Origin: JAJPHF01 sp035293805
Lineage (GTDB): Bacteria; Chloroflexota; UBA6077; JAJPHF01
Length of the DNA stretch: 64,000 nucleotides
Assembly: GCA_035293805.1 (NCBI GenBank)
Contig: DATGMD010000079.1
Coordinates: 29,966 to 93,965 of the forward strand
Direction of reading: 5' to 3'
Shown in pieces: positions 42,098-50,861 of this stretch; position 1 is the stretch's first letter, and each line of letters starts with the position of its first letter. The position numbers were made by a program, and so were the translations under genes. A model generated the notes under the pieces. The model saw only the letters and a program-made list of their open reading frames with translations, did not search any database and had not been told where the DNA came from.

Positions 42098-42244
42098 CTA
42101 GGCGCCCAGCGTGAGCCGCAGCGCATCGACCATATTGCCGCGCGTCTCCTCTAGCGTGGCGCCCTGGCGCATCACCGCGGGCATCTCCACGATCCAGGGA
42201 CCGTCCTGCTGGTACACCACCGTTAGGCTCAAGGAGTCGGGCAT
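42098..42244 (-). CDS. Orphan HicB-like small protein
   Basis: A 48-residue protein that starts MPDSLSLTVVYQQDGPWIVE and continues with 'MRQGATLEETRGNMVDALRL'. This is the pattern of the HicB/UPF0150 partial RNase H-like fold ('G..W.AE.P.....G.T.EEA..N...A'). HicB normally neutralises the HicA toxin; no HicA gene is adjacent and no DNA-binding tail is present, so it is an orphan. The ATG lies 4 bases after the stop of the E1-beta gene, so it is probably translated by coupling. Its stop is one base from the stop of the convergent fusion gene. Confidence 0.75.
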   Translation of the reverse strand: MPDSLSLTVVYQQDGPWIVEMPAVMRQGATLEETRGNMVDALRLTLGA

Positions 42245-42248
42245 GCTG

Positions 42249-43232
42249 TCACCGGCTGCCGACGAGCTGGCGGACCGTGGCGACGATGCGCTCGGGGCTC
42301 GGCGTGACGAAGTCCTCCATCGTCGCGGCGTAGGGAATCGGCACCGGCGGGATGCTCACACGGCGGATCGGCGCCTTCAGCAGGTCGAAGCCCTCGTCGG
42401 CAATGATCGCCGCCAGCCCCGCCGCCACGCCGCAGTCGTCGTGGCTCTCGTCAGTGACGACCACCCGGCCCGTCTTCCGTACCGAGGCCAGGATCGTGGC
42501 CTTGTCCAGCGGCTCCAGCGTCCGCACGTTCACCACCTCGGCGTCGATGCCCGCGTCGCGCGCCAGCGTCTCGGCCGCCTGCAAGGACCGCGGCACCTGG
42601 ATCGACGAGGCCACGATCGACACGTCGCCGCCCGGCCGCGCGACCTCCGCCTGGCCGAACGGGATGTCGAACGGGCCATCAGGCACGTCGCCCTCGGTCT
42701 CCATTAGCTTCTGGTGGTTCATGAACACCGTGGGGTTGCGGCTCTTGAGCGCCGCCCAGCGCAGGAGCCCCTTCACGTCGGCGGGCGTGCCCGGCATCGC
42801 CACCTGCAGGCCCGGCGTGTTCCAGTACCACGCCTGCGGGCTGCCCGAGTGCTGCACCGCCCCCGCGCCCCGAATGCCGTACAGCATGTGGAAGACGATC
42901 GGCACGGAGGTCTGGCCGGCCGAGTTCGAGCTGGCGATGGCCGCCTCGTTCACGATTTGGGGGATCGCCTCGTAGGAGAACGTCGCCGTGCTCAGCTCGA
43001 TGATCGGCCGCAGCCCCGCCATCGCCGCCCCGATGCCGATGCCGCAGTAGGCCAGCTCGGCGATGGGCGGGTACTTGATGCGCGCGGCGTACTTCTCCCG
43101 CACGGGGTTCAGCAAGGTCGCGCTCGGCGTCAGCCCCGCGAAGCCGGCGCCGATGAGCGTGACGCGGTCGTCCTCGGCCAGAATCTCGTCCAGCGCCTCG
43201 GCGATCGCCTGCGCGTACTTGATCTTTGGCAT
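42249..43232 (-). CDS. 2-oxoacid dehydrogenase E1 component, beta subunit
   Basis: A 327-residue TPP-dependent subunit that pairs with the alpha subunit encoded just upstream. Features include 'AIAEALDEILAEDDRVTLIGAGFAG', 'PIAELAYCGIGIGAAMAGLRPIIEL', 'HSGSPQAWYWNTPGLQVAMPGTPADVKGLL' and the transketolase C-domain 'EVVNVRTLEPLDKATILASVRKTGRVVVTDES'. The substrate may be pyruvate, a branched-chain 2-oxoacid or acetoin. The ATG has GGAGAG upstream. No E2 or E3 gene lies in the window. Confidence 0.93.
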   Translation of the reverse strand: MPKIKYAQAIAEALDEILAEDDRVTLIGAGFAGLTPSATLLNPVREKYAARIKYPPIAELAYCGIGIGAAMAGLRPIIELSTATFSYEAIPQIVNEAAIASSNSAGQTSVPIVFHMLYGIRGAGAVQHSGSPQAWYWNTPGLQVAMPGTPADVKGLLRWAALKSRNPTVFMNHQKLMETEGDVPDGPFDIPFGQAEVARPGGDVSIVASSIQVPRSLQAAETLARDAGIDAEVVNVRTLEPLDKATILASVRKTGRVVVTDESHDDCGVAAGLAAIIADEGFDLLKAPIRRVSIPPVPIPYAATMEDFVTPSPERIVATVRQLVGSR

Positions 43233-43312
43233 CTCACTCTCCAACGTGGTCCCGGCCAGCAGCGCCCCGGCACGCGGTCCAGAGGGGGCGCTAGCTCCCG
43301 CCCCCCGGACGG

Positions 43313-44341
43313 TCAGGCGTAGGCGTGCTCGAACACCGTCTCGGGCGCCGGCAGCGGGCTGTTCAGCGCGAATTGGGCCGCGGCGGCGGCCTCCTCGCGC
43401 ACTTGCCGGTCGAGGTCGATCAGCGCCTCCCGGCTGAGCGTGCCGCGCTCCAGCAGCCGCCGCGCCAGCAGCAGCACCGGGTCGCTCTCCTTCTCCCAGG
43501 CCCGCACGACCTCCGGCGCGTTCTCGGGCGCCCAGGTCCAGGCGATGTCGGTGTCGCCGCCGACCAGCCGCGGGAAGGAGCCGTAGTTGCCCGGCCAGCG
43601 GGTGGTCCGCGACTCGACGAAGTACGGGCCTTCGCCCGAGCGCCCGCGCGCCACGAAGTCGCTTACCGTCTGGTAGACCAGCTCCGCGTCCGTGCCGTCC
43701 ACCACCTTCGTCTCCACGTTGAAGGCGCGCGGCACGTCGGAGAGCGCCGTCGCGGCGTGCTCGGAGGTCGGCGAGCCGCGCCCGGGCCGCTCGCTGGGAG
43801 AGACGGCGTTGTTCTCCATGTAGAAGATCACCGGCAGCCGCCACAGCTGCGCCATGTTGATCGTCTCGTAGAACACGCCCTCTTCCATCGCCCCGTCGCC
43901 GAAGAAGACGAGCGAGACCTGCCCGCTGCGCTTCACCTTGGCGGCGTAGGCCGCGCCCGCGGCGAGCGGCAGGCAGCCGCCGACGATGGCCGAGGTGTGC
44001 AGGATGCCCTTCTCGGGGATGGCGACGTGGAACGTGCCCGCGCGGCCCTTGCAGTAGCCGTCCGCGCGCCCGATGATCTCGGCCAGGGTGCGGCCCGGGT
44101 CGCCGCCGCGCGCGATCACGTGCCCGTGGTTGCGGTGCGTCGTCCACACGTAGTCGTCGGGGCCGAGCGCCGCCGTGGCGCCCGCGCCCGCCGCCTCCTG
44201 GCCCACGTAGACGTGGTAGTGGCCGCGCAGCAAGCCCTCGTGCTCCTCCCCAAAGTGCATCACCTGTTCTTCCAGGCGCCGCATGCGCAGCATCGTGCGC
44301 AGCAGGTCGACCAGCTGCTCGGGCGTGAGGGGCGAGGCCAT
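43313..44341 (-). CDS. 2-oxoacid dehydrogenase E1 component, alpha subunit
   Basis: A 342-residue TPP enzyme subunit. The TPP-Mg motif runs from 'FFGDGAMEEGVFYETINMA' to 'YMENN' at about residues 146-178. 'THRNHGHVIARGGD' and 'GCLPLAAGAAYAAK' are conserved active-site blocks. The phosphorylation-loop region reads 'TTRWPGNYGSFP'. It belongs with the beta subunit gene 80 bases downstream. Sequence style suggests a pyruvate- or acetoin-dehydrogenase-like enzyme, but I cannot choose. Confidence 0.93.
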   Translation of the reverse strand: MASPLTPEQLVDLLRTMLRMRRLEEQVMHFGEEHEGLLRGHYHVYVGQEAAGAGATAALGPDDYVWTTHRNHGHVIARGGDPGRTLAEIIGRADGYCKGRAGTFHVAIPEKGILHTSAIVGGCLPLAAGAAYAAKVKRSGQVSLVFFGDGAMEEGVFYETINMAQLWRLPVIFYMENNAVSPSERPGRGSPTSEHAATALSDVPRAFNVETKVVDGTDAELVYQTVSDFVARGRSGEGPYFVESRTTRWPGNYGSFPRLVGGDTDIAWTWAPENAPEVVRAWEKESDPVLLLARRLLERGTLSREALIDLDRQVREEAAAAAQFALNSPLPAPETVFEHAYA

Positions 44342-44586
44342 CGAGCTACCTCCTTGCGCGCTGGTGTCTCAGCCGGCTGCGCGCGCCGCGCACCGCCGCG
44401 CCGGCCGAGCTTGCGCGGGCCGCCCCGCATTCTACCCCCCAGCCCCCGCCGCCGCTAGCCGGGTGTCCCCCAACACTTGAGGCTGCTGGCGAACGCGCCG
44501 GTGAGCAGTCGGGTAACGTAAGGGGGCGCGTCTGGTGCCCGTCCGCGGCTAGAGACCTTCAGGTATGAGCGGACAGGCTGACGTAG

Positions 44587-44607
44587 GGGCGGGTTTCATG
44601 CCCGCCC
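44587..44607. repeat. Short GC-rich palindromic element
   Basis: Arms GGGCGGG (44587-44593) and CCCGCCC (44601-44607) flank a 7-nt AT-containing loop, preceded by GTAG. It may be one copy of a dispersed repeat, but only one clear copy is seen in this window. Confidence 0.3.
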
Positions 44608-45103
44608 GCGGCCCTCGAGGCCGCAGCCCCGGCGCCGCCCACACGGAAAGTCTCAGACCGGCGCGGACTTCGCCAGCAGTATTTTGGGGTCGGGCGCGCA
44701 GCCCCGGCGGGTGCGCCGGACGGTCGCCTCCCGCCAATGCATTCTTAGGTAGAGAGGCCGCGCGGCGCGCCGGAGAGCGCCTGCCAGCTCGCGCGACGTG
44801 GTCGCCGTCCCTGCCCGTACACGCCTCCCGCCCCGCCCGCCGCCCGCGCCCGGCCCGGGGCCTCCCCGCCGGCCCGGCCCGCCGCGAGCCATCGAGGGAG
44901 TATCGTACGGGGCAAACGATGCGACCTTCCGCGCCCGAGGAGCACGCGCCAACCCGCGCCCGGCCTAGCAGTTAACCACCCGGTAAAGGAGCATCGTTTG
45001 ACCGTTCCTCGGCTAAACCGAGGCACTCGCCGGCGGGGCTGCGACCGCGACCGCGCGTGCCGCTGTTATACGCCGCAACAACGCCCCCGGCCTCCGTCGG
45101 CGC

Positions 45104-45132
45104 TTGACAGGGCACCGTCTGGGGCGTACGCT
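45104..45132 (+). promoter_or_regulatory. Sigma70-type promoter of the transport/oxidation cluster
   Basis: A consensus TTGACA (45104-45109), a 17-nt spacer and TACGCT (45127-45132). The first gene starts at 45199, leaving a leader of about 60 nt. Confidence 0.65.
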
Positions 45133-45198
45133 CCACGCACCGGGCAGCCGTGACCGCCGCCCCGGTACGGCAAGCAGCTCAGTGAGGAGGGCCACCCG

Positions 45199-46266
45199 AT
45201 GGCAAACGCCAAGGTATTCATCTTCGCCCCGGCCGACGAGACCGGGGAGACGCACCGGCAGTTGGAGCAGGCCGGCTGCGAGCTGACGCTGGGCAAGGCC
45301 GGCTGGCACACCCCGCAGGGCAACAACGAAGAGGAGATGCGCGAGCTGGCGCGGAACGCGGACGCGCTCGCCGGCACGTCCATCCGCAGCTCGCCGATCA
45401 CGCGCGGCATCATGGAGGCCTCGGACAAGCTGCGCATCGTCGCCAAGTACACGATCGGCGTCGACGACGTGGACGTGGACGCGGCGACCGAGCTGGGCAT
45501 CCTGGTCACCCACGGGCCGACCGAGTCGAACTGGGGCGGCGTCGCCGAGGGCACGATCGCCATGATCCTCGCGCTGCTCAAGAAGGTGCGCGAGCGCGAC
45601 GAGGCGATGAAGCGCGGCCGCTGGCGCGCGGACGAGCTGCAGGGCACCTACCTGGGCCGGCGCATGGACGGCTATCCCGGCATCACGATCGGGCTGGTGG
45701 GCCTCGGCCGCATCGGCAGCCGCGTCGCGGACCTGCTGCGGCCCTGGCGCGTGCGCATGATCGCGTACGACCCCCACGTGCCGCCCAGCCGCTTCGCGCT
45801 GACCGGCGTCGAGCCGGTGGACTACGAGACCCTGCTGCGCGAGTCCGACGTGGTGAGCTTCCACGTCGTGCTGACGAAGGAGACGCGGCACATGTTCGGG
45901 GCCGAGCAAGTGGCGCTGATGAAGCCTTCGGCGGTGTTCATCAACACCTCGCGCGGCGGCGTGGTGGACGAGCGGGCGCTGGCCGATGCGCTGGAGAAGA
46001 ACCGGATCGCCGCCGCCGCGCTCGACGTCTTCGAGGACGAGCCGCTGCCGCAGGACAGCCCGCTGCGCGAGCTGAAGCACAAGGTGCTGCTGTCGCCCCA
46101 TATGGTGTCGAGCAACGTGGGCAGCGGCCTGGGGCCGGGCATCACCTGGGCCACGCGGTCCGTCCTGCGCGCGCTCCGCGGCGAGGTGCCGGACAACGTG
46201 TACAACGTCGACGTGATCCCGGTGTGGCTGCAGCGCTTCGGCGGGCGCTCGGTCCTGCCCAGCTAG
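45199..46266 (+). CDS. D-isomer-specific 2-hydroxyacid dehydrogenase
   Basis: A 355-residue NAD-dependent dehydrogenase of the D-2-hydroxyacid/phosphoglycerate dehydrogenase family. The Rossmann motif is 'GLVGLGRIGSRVA'. Catalytic residues are the Arg in 'NTSRGGVVDE', a Glu in 'DVFEDEPLP' and the His in 'LSPHMVSSN'. 'KLRIVAKYTIGVDDVDVDAATE' is the substrate-domain hallmark. No ACT regulatory domain is present, so a catabolic hydroxyacid role is more likely than serine synthesis. A GTGAGGAGG stretch lies upstream of the ATG. It heads a cluster of binding proteins, carriers and alcohol dehydrogenases. Confidence 0.93.
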   Translation: MANAKVFIFAPADETGETHRQLEQAGCELTLGKAGWHTPQGNNEEEMRELARNADALAGTSIRSSPITRGIMEASDKLRIVAKYTIGVDDVDVDAATELGILVTHGPTESNWGGVAEGTIAMILALLKKVRERDEAMKRGRWRADELQGTYLGRRMDGYPGITIGLVGLGRIGSRVADLLRPWRVRMIAYDPHVPPSRFALTGVEPVDYETLLRESDVVSFHVVLTKETRHMFGAEQVALMKPSAVFINTSRGGVVDERALADALEKNRIAAAALDVFEDEPLPQDSPLRELKHKVLLSPHMVSSNVGSGLGPGITWATRSVLRALRGEVPDNVYNVDVIPVWLQRFGGRSVLPS

Positions 46267-46305
46267 CGATTTCTCAGCCGGGCATTCCACGCGGAGGAGA
46301 CGGCG

Positions 46306-47856
46306 ATGCGGCGAGCGGTCGTGGCGAGCATCCTGACGTGCCTGGTGGCGCTGGCCTGCGCGCCGGCGCCCAAGCCTTCCCCCCAGGCGGGGCCGGCCGC
46401 GGGGGCGTCGGGGCAAGCCAGCGGCCCCTCGCGCATCACCGTCGTCTTCGGCTCCCAGCCCATCGAGTCGATGAACCCCTACGCGCAGAGCGCCGGCATC
46501 ACCTACGCGACCTGGAAGCACATCTACGAGACGCTCGTCCACTGGGACTCCGCGAATCGGCAGATGGTGCCGCTACTCGCCGAGTCGTGGGAGAACCCGA
46601 GGCCCGACGTCTGGCGGTTCCACCTGCGGCACGGCGTGAAGTTCCACGATGGCAGCGAGCTGACCGCCGCCGACGTGGTCCACTCGCTCGGCCGCATCCT
46701 GAACGATCCCGACAGCAAGCAGAAGGGGGAGCTGTCCAGCGTCGCGGCGCTGGAGGCCCCCGACCGCTACACCGTGGACATCCGCACCAAGGCACCCGAC
46801 GCCACGCTGCTCGACATCCTCTGGGAGCGCGTCATCACCAGCAAGGCGTATTACGATCGGGTGGGCCGCGAGGCGGCCGACGCGCAGCCCATCGGGACGG
46901 GGCCGTACAAGTTCAAGGAGTGGGTGCCGGGCCAGCGGTTCGTGGTCCAGCGCAACCCGGACTACGACGGACCAAACCGCGCGACGATCGACGAGATCGT
47001 TTTCCGCGCCATCCCGGAGGACGAGGCGCGGGTCACGGCGCTTCTGAACGGCGAGGCCGACATCATCACCTACCTGTCACCCCAGCTCGCGCCGCGCGTG
47101 CAGAGCCGCCAGGACGTGCGCGTGGCCCGCACGCCCGGTCAGCGCATGATGTTCCTGGCGATGAACCCGCAGTACAAGCCGTGGGACAACCTGCTGGTGC
47201 GCCAGGCGGTCAGCTACGCGGTGGACCGCGCGGAGCTGATCGACGGCGTGCTCGACGGCCACGCCTACCCGCTGGAGGCGCCGATCGGGCCGCCGCAGTT
47301 CAGCTACTCGCCGGACATCGGGCCGACGTACCAGCACGATCCCGAGCGCGCGCGCCAGCTCCTCGCGCAGGCCGGCTACCCCAACGGCCTCGACGTCGAG
47401 ATGTTCGCCCCCAACGGCCGCTACATCAAGGACAAGGAGCTAGCCCAGGCGCTCGTGGGCCAGCTTGCGCGCGTGGGCATCCGCGCGAAGCTCACGGCGC
47501 AGGACTGGGGCATCTTCTGGCCGGCCGTGGGCGAGGGCAAGGTGCCGTTCTGGTTCGGGGGGCGCGGCAGCATCATCGACCCCGACGAGTACCTGCACCA
47601 GTACTTCCGCACGGGCGTCTCGAAGCGCATCGGCTTCTCCGACCCGACGGTGGATGCCCTGCTGGACCAGGAGCGGACGATTTTCGACCCGGCGGAGCGC
47701 ATCAAGACGCTACACGAGGGCATGAGCGAGATCCTCAAGCGGGCGCCCGTGGCGTTCCTGTTCATGTACGAGGACACTTACGGGGTCAACAATCGTCTCG
47801 ACTGGACGCCGCGCACCGACGAGCACGTTTATGGCTGGGACGTCCGACTGAAGTAG
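46306..47856 (+). CDS. Peptide/nickel-type (family 5) ABC substrate-binding lipoprotein
   Basis: A 516-residue lipoprotein. The signal sequence ends in the lipobox LVALAC (Cys19). The mature protein shows family 5 hallmarks: 'IESMNPYAQSAGITYATWKHIYETLVHWD', 'LAESWENPRPDVWRFHLRHGVKFHDGSELTAADVVHSL', 'GTGPYKFKEWVPGQ' and 'LLVRQAVSYAVDRAELIDGVL'. Such proteins bind peptides, opines, sugars or metal chelates outside the membrane. No matching DppB/DppC-type permeases are encoded nearby; the only permease in the cluster is of the NitT/TauT type. GGAGGAG precedes the ATG. Confidence 0.93.
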   Translation: MRRAVVASILTCLVALACAPAPKPSPQAGPAAGASGQASGPSRITVVFGSQPIESMNPYAQSAGITYATWKHIYETLVHWDSANRQMVPLLAESWENPRPDVWRFHLRHGVKFHDGSELTAADVVHSLGRILNDPDSKQKGELSSVAALEAPDRYTVDIRTKAPDATLLDILWERVITSKAYYDRVGREAADAQPIGTGPYKFKEWVPGQRFVVQRNPDYDGPNRATIDEIVFRAIPEDEARVTALLNGEADIITYLSPQLAPRVQSRQDVRVARTPGQRMMFLAMNPQYKPWDNLLVRQAVSYAVDRAELIDGVLDGHAYPLEAPIGPPQFSYSPDIGPTYQHDPERARQLLAQAGYPNGLDVEMFAPNGRYIKDKELAQALVGQLARVGIRAKLTAQDWGIFWPAVGEGKVPFWFGGRGSIIDPDEYLHQYFRTGVSKRIGFSDPTVDALLDQERTIFDPAERIKTLHEGMSEILKRAPVAFLFMYEDTYGVNNRLDWTPRTDEHVYGWDVRLK

Positions 47857-47928
47857 GCGGCCCGCGCGGCGAACGCCCCCGGCGTCCGTCGGCGGCTGCG
47901 GCGCCTCACGATGCCCGCCAAGTCCGCG

Positions 47929-47958
47929 TTGACCATAAGCGCGACCCGTTGCTACACT
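47929..47958 (+). promoter_or_regulatory. Sigma70-type promoter of the NitT/TauT-type ABC operon
   Basis: TTGACC (47929-47934), an 18-nt spacer and TACACT (47953-47958). The binding-protein gene starts at 48042. Confidence 0.6.
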
Positions 47959-48041
47959 GCCAGCAGCCCACGCGGGGGCCGAGCGGCCCGCGCCGGCCGA
48001 CCGTGGGCGACGCGGTGGCAGGGACGTAAGGAGGCAGGGCG

Positions 48042-49175
48042 ATGCCGCGAACCAGACCAGTCAGCGCGACCCTGGGACTGTTGCTCGCGGTCGGCCTGGC
48101 CCTCGCCTGCGGTGGCGGGACCGGCGCGCCGGCCAGCAAGACCGCCACGGGCAGCGCGCCCCCCGGTCAGGCCGCGCCCAGCGGCACCGCGGCGCCGGCG
48201 AGCGGCGCCAGCGCTGCTCCCACGGCCCTGCAGGTGCGCAAGCTGACGCTGGGCGTCCCCGTCACGCCGCCCAACATGGTCCACCTGGCGCCCTACGTCG
48301 CCCAGGAGCAGGGCTTCTTCCGCGACGTGGGGCTGGACGTGGAGTTCAAGAACTTCGAGGGCGGCGTCCAATCGCTGCGCGGCAGCATCGCGGGCGGCCT
48401 GGACGTGGCCGGCACGAGCAGCGATCCGATCATCGCGGCGGCCGCGCGCAAGGTCGGCGTCAAGGCGATCGGCACCTACGCGCCCAAACTCAGCGTGGTG
48501 ATGACCGCACAGGAGGACATCCACACGCCCGCCGACCTCAAGGGGCGCAAGATCGGCATTCAAGAAGTCGGCGGCTTCAACGAGGTGATGAGCCGTGCCG
48601 TGCTTCAGACGGCCGGCCTGACGCCGAACGACGTGCAGTACGTGACGGTCTCCACGGCCGGGCGGGTTCCCGGGCTCGTGTCGAAGCAGATCGATGCTGC
48701 CATCCTCCACATCGACCAGTACTACCGCGCCGTCGAGACGAATCCAAACTTCACCGTCGTGGACAAGCTGTGGGACGTGCTGCCGAAGTGGTGGTACTCC
48801 GGCTACATGGCCACGGACGACCAGATCCGCCAGGACCGGCCGCGGCTCGTGGACTTCGAGACGGCCATCGTGCGCGCCGGCCGCTTCATGTACGACAACA
48901 AGGCGCGCACGGTCGAGATCGGCGTGCAATACACCAACCAGCCGCGGGACGTGGTCGAGCGCGCCTACGACGACCTGGCGACCGGCGGCATCTGGGCCGT
49001 GAACGACGGCATGCCGCGCGACATGATCGAGTACACCATCGACAAGCAGGTGGAGCTAGGCTCGATCAAGCCGGAAGAGAAGCCCACCTACGAGCAGCTT
49101 GTCGACCGCTCCATCGTCGACGAGGCGGTGCAGCGCAACGGCGGCCCCTGGACCGGCGACCCGCGGTGGTACTGA
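48042..49175 (+). CDS. NMT1/SsuA-like ABC substrate-binding lipoprotein
   Basis: A 377-residue lipoprotein with lipobox LALAC at about residue 24, then a Ser/Ala/Pro linker. The binding domain is of the NMT1/THI5-like group used by nitrate, taurine, alkanesulfonate and pyrimidine-precursor carriers ('YVAQEQGFFRDVGLDVEFKNFEGGVQSLRGSIAGGLDVAGTSSDPIIAAA'; 'LKGRKIGIQEVGGFNEVMSRAVL'). It is followed at once by its ATPase and permease genes. Given the neighbours, an organic acid or aromatic-type compound is a reasonable but unproven ligand. Confidence 0.92.
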   Translation: MPRTRPVSATLGLLLAVGLALACGGGTGAPASKTATGSAPPGQAAPSGTAAPASGASAAPTALQVRKLTLGVPVTPPNMVHLAPYVAQEQGFFRDVGLDVEFKNFEGGVQSLRGSIAGGLDVAGTSSDPIIAAAARKVGVKAIGTYAPKLSVVMTAQEDIHTPADLKGRKIGIQEVGGFNEVMSRAVLQTAGLTPNDVQYVTVSTAGRVPGLVSKQIDAAILHIDQYYRAVETNPNFTVVDKLWDVLPKWWYSGYMATDDQIRQDRPRLVDFETAIVRAGRFMYDNKARTVEIGVQYTNQPRDVVERAYDDLATGGIWAVNDGMPRDMIEYTIDKQVELGSIKPEEKPTYEQLVDRSIVDEAVQRNGGPWTGDPRWY

Positions 49176-49207
49176 GCCAGCCGGGCGCGCCGAAACCGGA
49201 GCGAAGC

Positions 49208-49990
49208 GTGGAGAGCGGCGCCAAGATCCGGGTCGAGAACGCCACCAAGACGTTCACGGACGGCGCGGTGGTCGCTTTCCAGAACCTGTCGCTCGCGGTG
49301 CAGGCTAACGAGGTGCTGTGTATCGTCGGCCCGAGCGGCTGCGGCAAGACCACGCTCCTCCGCTGTATCGACGGCCTGATGCCGCTCACCAGCGGCCGCA
49401 TCCGCATCGACGGCCAGGAGGTGCGGGAGCCGAGCGAGCAGGTCGCGGTCGTCTTCCAGCACTTCGGCCTGTTCCCCTGGAAGACCGTCCGCGAGAACGT
49501 GGCCTACGGGCTGCGGCTGCGCCGCGCCTCGCGCGCCGAGCTGGCAGCGGTTGACGAGTACATTCGTCTGGTGGGACTCGAAGGCGCGGAGAACCGCTAT
49601 CCGTATCAGCTCTCAGGGGGGATGCAGCAGCGGACGGGCCTGGCGCGGGCGCTGGCCGTGCGGCCGTCGATCCTGCTCATGGACGAGCCGTTCGCGTCGG
49701 TGGACGCGCAAACGCGCGAGATCCTGCAAGCCGAGCTGCTCCGCATCTGGTGGCAGCAGCGCCAGACGATGCTCTTCATCACCCACAGCATCGACGAGGC
49801 CGTCCTGCTCGGCGACCGCGTCGCCATCCTGTCGGCGCATCCAGGGCGCGTGAAGGAGATCCTGGACGTGCCGATCGAGCGCCCGCGCGATCCGGACGCC
49901 GTGCGCGCGCTGCCCGTCTTCGCCGAGCTGCGCGCGTACATCTGGGACCAGCTCAAGCAGCAGGCCGAAGCGGCCGAGCGCGTTGCCTGA
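49208..49990 (+). CDS. ABC transporter ATP-binding protein (NitT/TauT type)
   Basis: A 260-residue nucleotide-binding subunit. Walker A is 'GPSGCGKTTLLRC', Q-loop 'VVFQHFGLFPWKTVRENV', signature 'LSGGMQQRTGLARAL', Walker B 'ILLMDEPFASVD' and H-switch 'FITHSIDEAVLLGDRV', as in SsuB/TauB. The GTG start at 49208 has GGAG upstream; the frame could also begin at a GTG overlapping the binding-protein stop. The next gene follows closely. Confidence 0.94.
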   Translation: MESGAKIRVENATKTFTDGAVVAFQNLSLAVQANEVLCIVGPSGCGKTTLLRCIDGLMPLTSGRIRIDGQEVREPSEQVAVVFQHFGLFPWKTVRENVAYGLRLRRASRAELAAVDEYIRLVGLEGAENRYPYQLSGGMQQRTGLARALAVRPSILLMDEPFASVDAQTREILQAELLRIWWQQRQTMLFITHSIDEAVLLGDRVAILSAHPGRVKEILDVPIERPRDPDAVRALPVFAELRAYIWDQLKQQAEAAERVA

Positions 49991-50018
49991 GCGGCGACGC
50001 CGGAAGCCGGAGGACAGG

Positions 50019-50861
50019 TTGGCCGAAACCCGCGCGGTGGGCGACAGCGCCGCGGCCTCCCCCCAGCCCGCGACAGCCACCGGCGCCGCGCCGAGGCGCC
50101 GCGGCCACCTCACGCCGGCGCTGATCCGGCTCGGCTCGCTGGTGGTGGTGCTCGTGGTCTGGGAGATCTACGGCCGCTCGGTGAACCCGGTCCTCTTCAC
50201 GTATCCCACGGCGGTATTTCAAGCGTTCGTCGAGCTGACGACCAGTGGCGAGCTGTGGCAGTACTTGCAGCAGAGCATCCTCGTGCTGCTGTTCGGCTTC
50301 GCCAGCGCCGTACTCGTCGGCATCCCGCTCGGCGTGGCGATGGCGCGCTACAAGTGGCTCGACTACGCCATCGACACCTACATCAACGCGCTCTACTCCA
50401 TGCCGATGGTCGCCATCGTGCCGCTGCTCGTGCTGTGGTTCGGCTTCGACCTCAAGGCGAAGACGGTCGTGGTCTTCCTGTTCTGCTTGTTCCCGGTACT
50501 GATCAGCACCTACCAGGGCGTGAAGAGCGTCGATCCGCGGTTGCTGGAGGTCGCGCGCTCCTTCCGCTCCGGCGAAGCACAGCTCTGGAGCGATCTCATC
50601 ATTCCTTCCGCGCTGCCGTTCATCATCGCCGGACTGCGCCTGGCAATCGGCCGCGGGCTGGTGGGGCTGGTGATCGCCGAGTTCTACACGTCCATCGCCG
50701 GCCTGGGCTACATGATCGTGAAGTACGCCAACAGCTTTCAGACCGACAAGCTGTTCGTGCCGATCGTCGTGCTCATGGTCCTGGGCGTCGTGCTGATGGA
50801 GGCGCTGAAGCAGCTCCAGGGCCGTATGGCCCCCTGGCTACGCCAAATCGATGAAGAATAA
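50019..50861 (+). CDS. ABC transporter permease (NitT/TauT type)
   Basis: A 280-residue inner-membrane protein with about six helices. The ATPase-docking EAA loop is visible as 'EVARSFRSGEAQLWSDLIIPSALPFIIAGLRLAIGRGLVGLVIAEFYTS'. I choose the TTG at 50019 because GGAGGA lies 5 bases upstream. A TTG at 49983 would overlap the ATPase gene by 8 bases and add 12 residues. The stop is immediately followed by the heptamer repeat. Confidence 0.92.
   Translation: MAETRAVGDSAAASPQPATATGAAPRRRGHLTPALIRLGSLVVVLVVWEIYGRSVNPVLFTYPTAVFQAFVELTTSGELWQYLQQSILVLLFGFASAVLVGIPLGVAMARYKWLDYAIDTYINALYSMPMVAIVPLLVLWFGFDLKAKTVVVFLFCLFPVLISTYQGVKSVDPRLLEVARSFRSGEAQLWSDLIIPSALPFIIAGLRLAIGRGLVGLVIAEFYTSIAGLGYMIVKYANSFQTDKLFVPIVVLMVLGVVLMEALKQLQGRMAPWLRQIDEE

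Larger units (their letters stand above)
44342..45198. other. 857-bp intergenic region
   Basis: No credible gene; open frames here are GC artefacts without ribosome sites. It holds a small hairpin (44587-44607, 7-bp GGGCGGG/CCCGCCC arms around 'tttcatg'), resembling GC-rich interspersed elements common in such genomes, and the promoter of the 2-hydroxyacid dehydrogenase gene at 45104-45132. It separates the divergent E1 and transport clusters. Confidence 0.5.

Noticed and set aside
44565..44975. A 136-codon plus-strand frame in the 857-bp intergenic region.
   Set aside because: Arg/Pro/Ala-rich product, no ribosome site, crosses a palindromic element; treated as non-coding.
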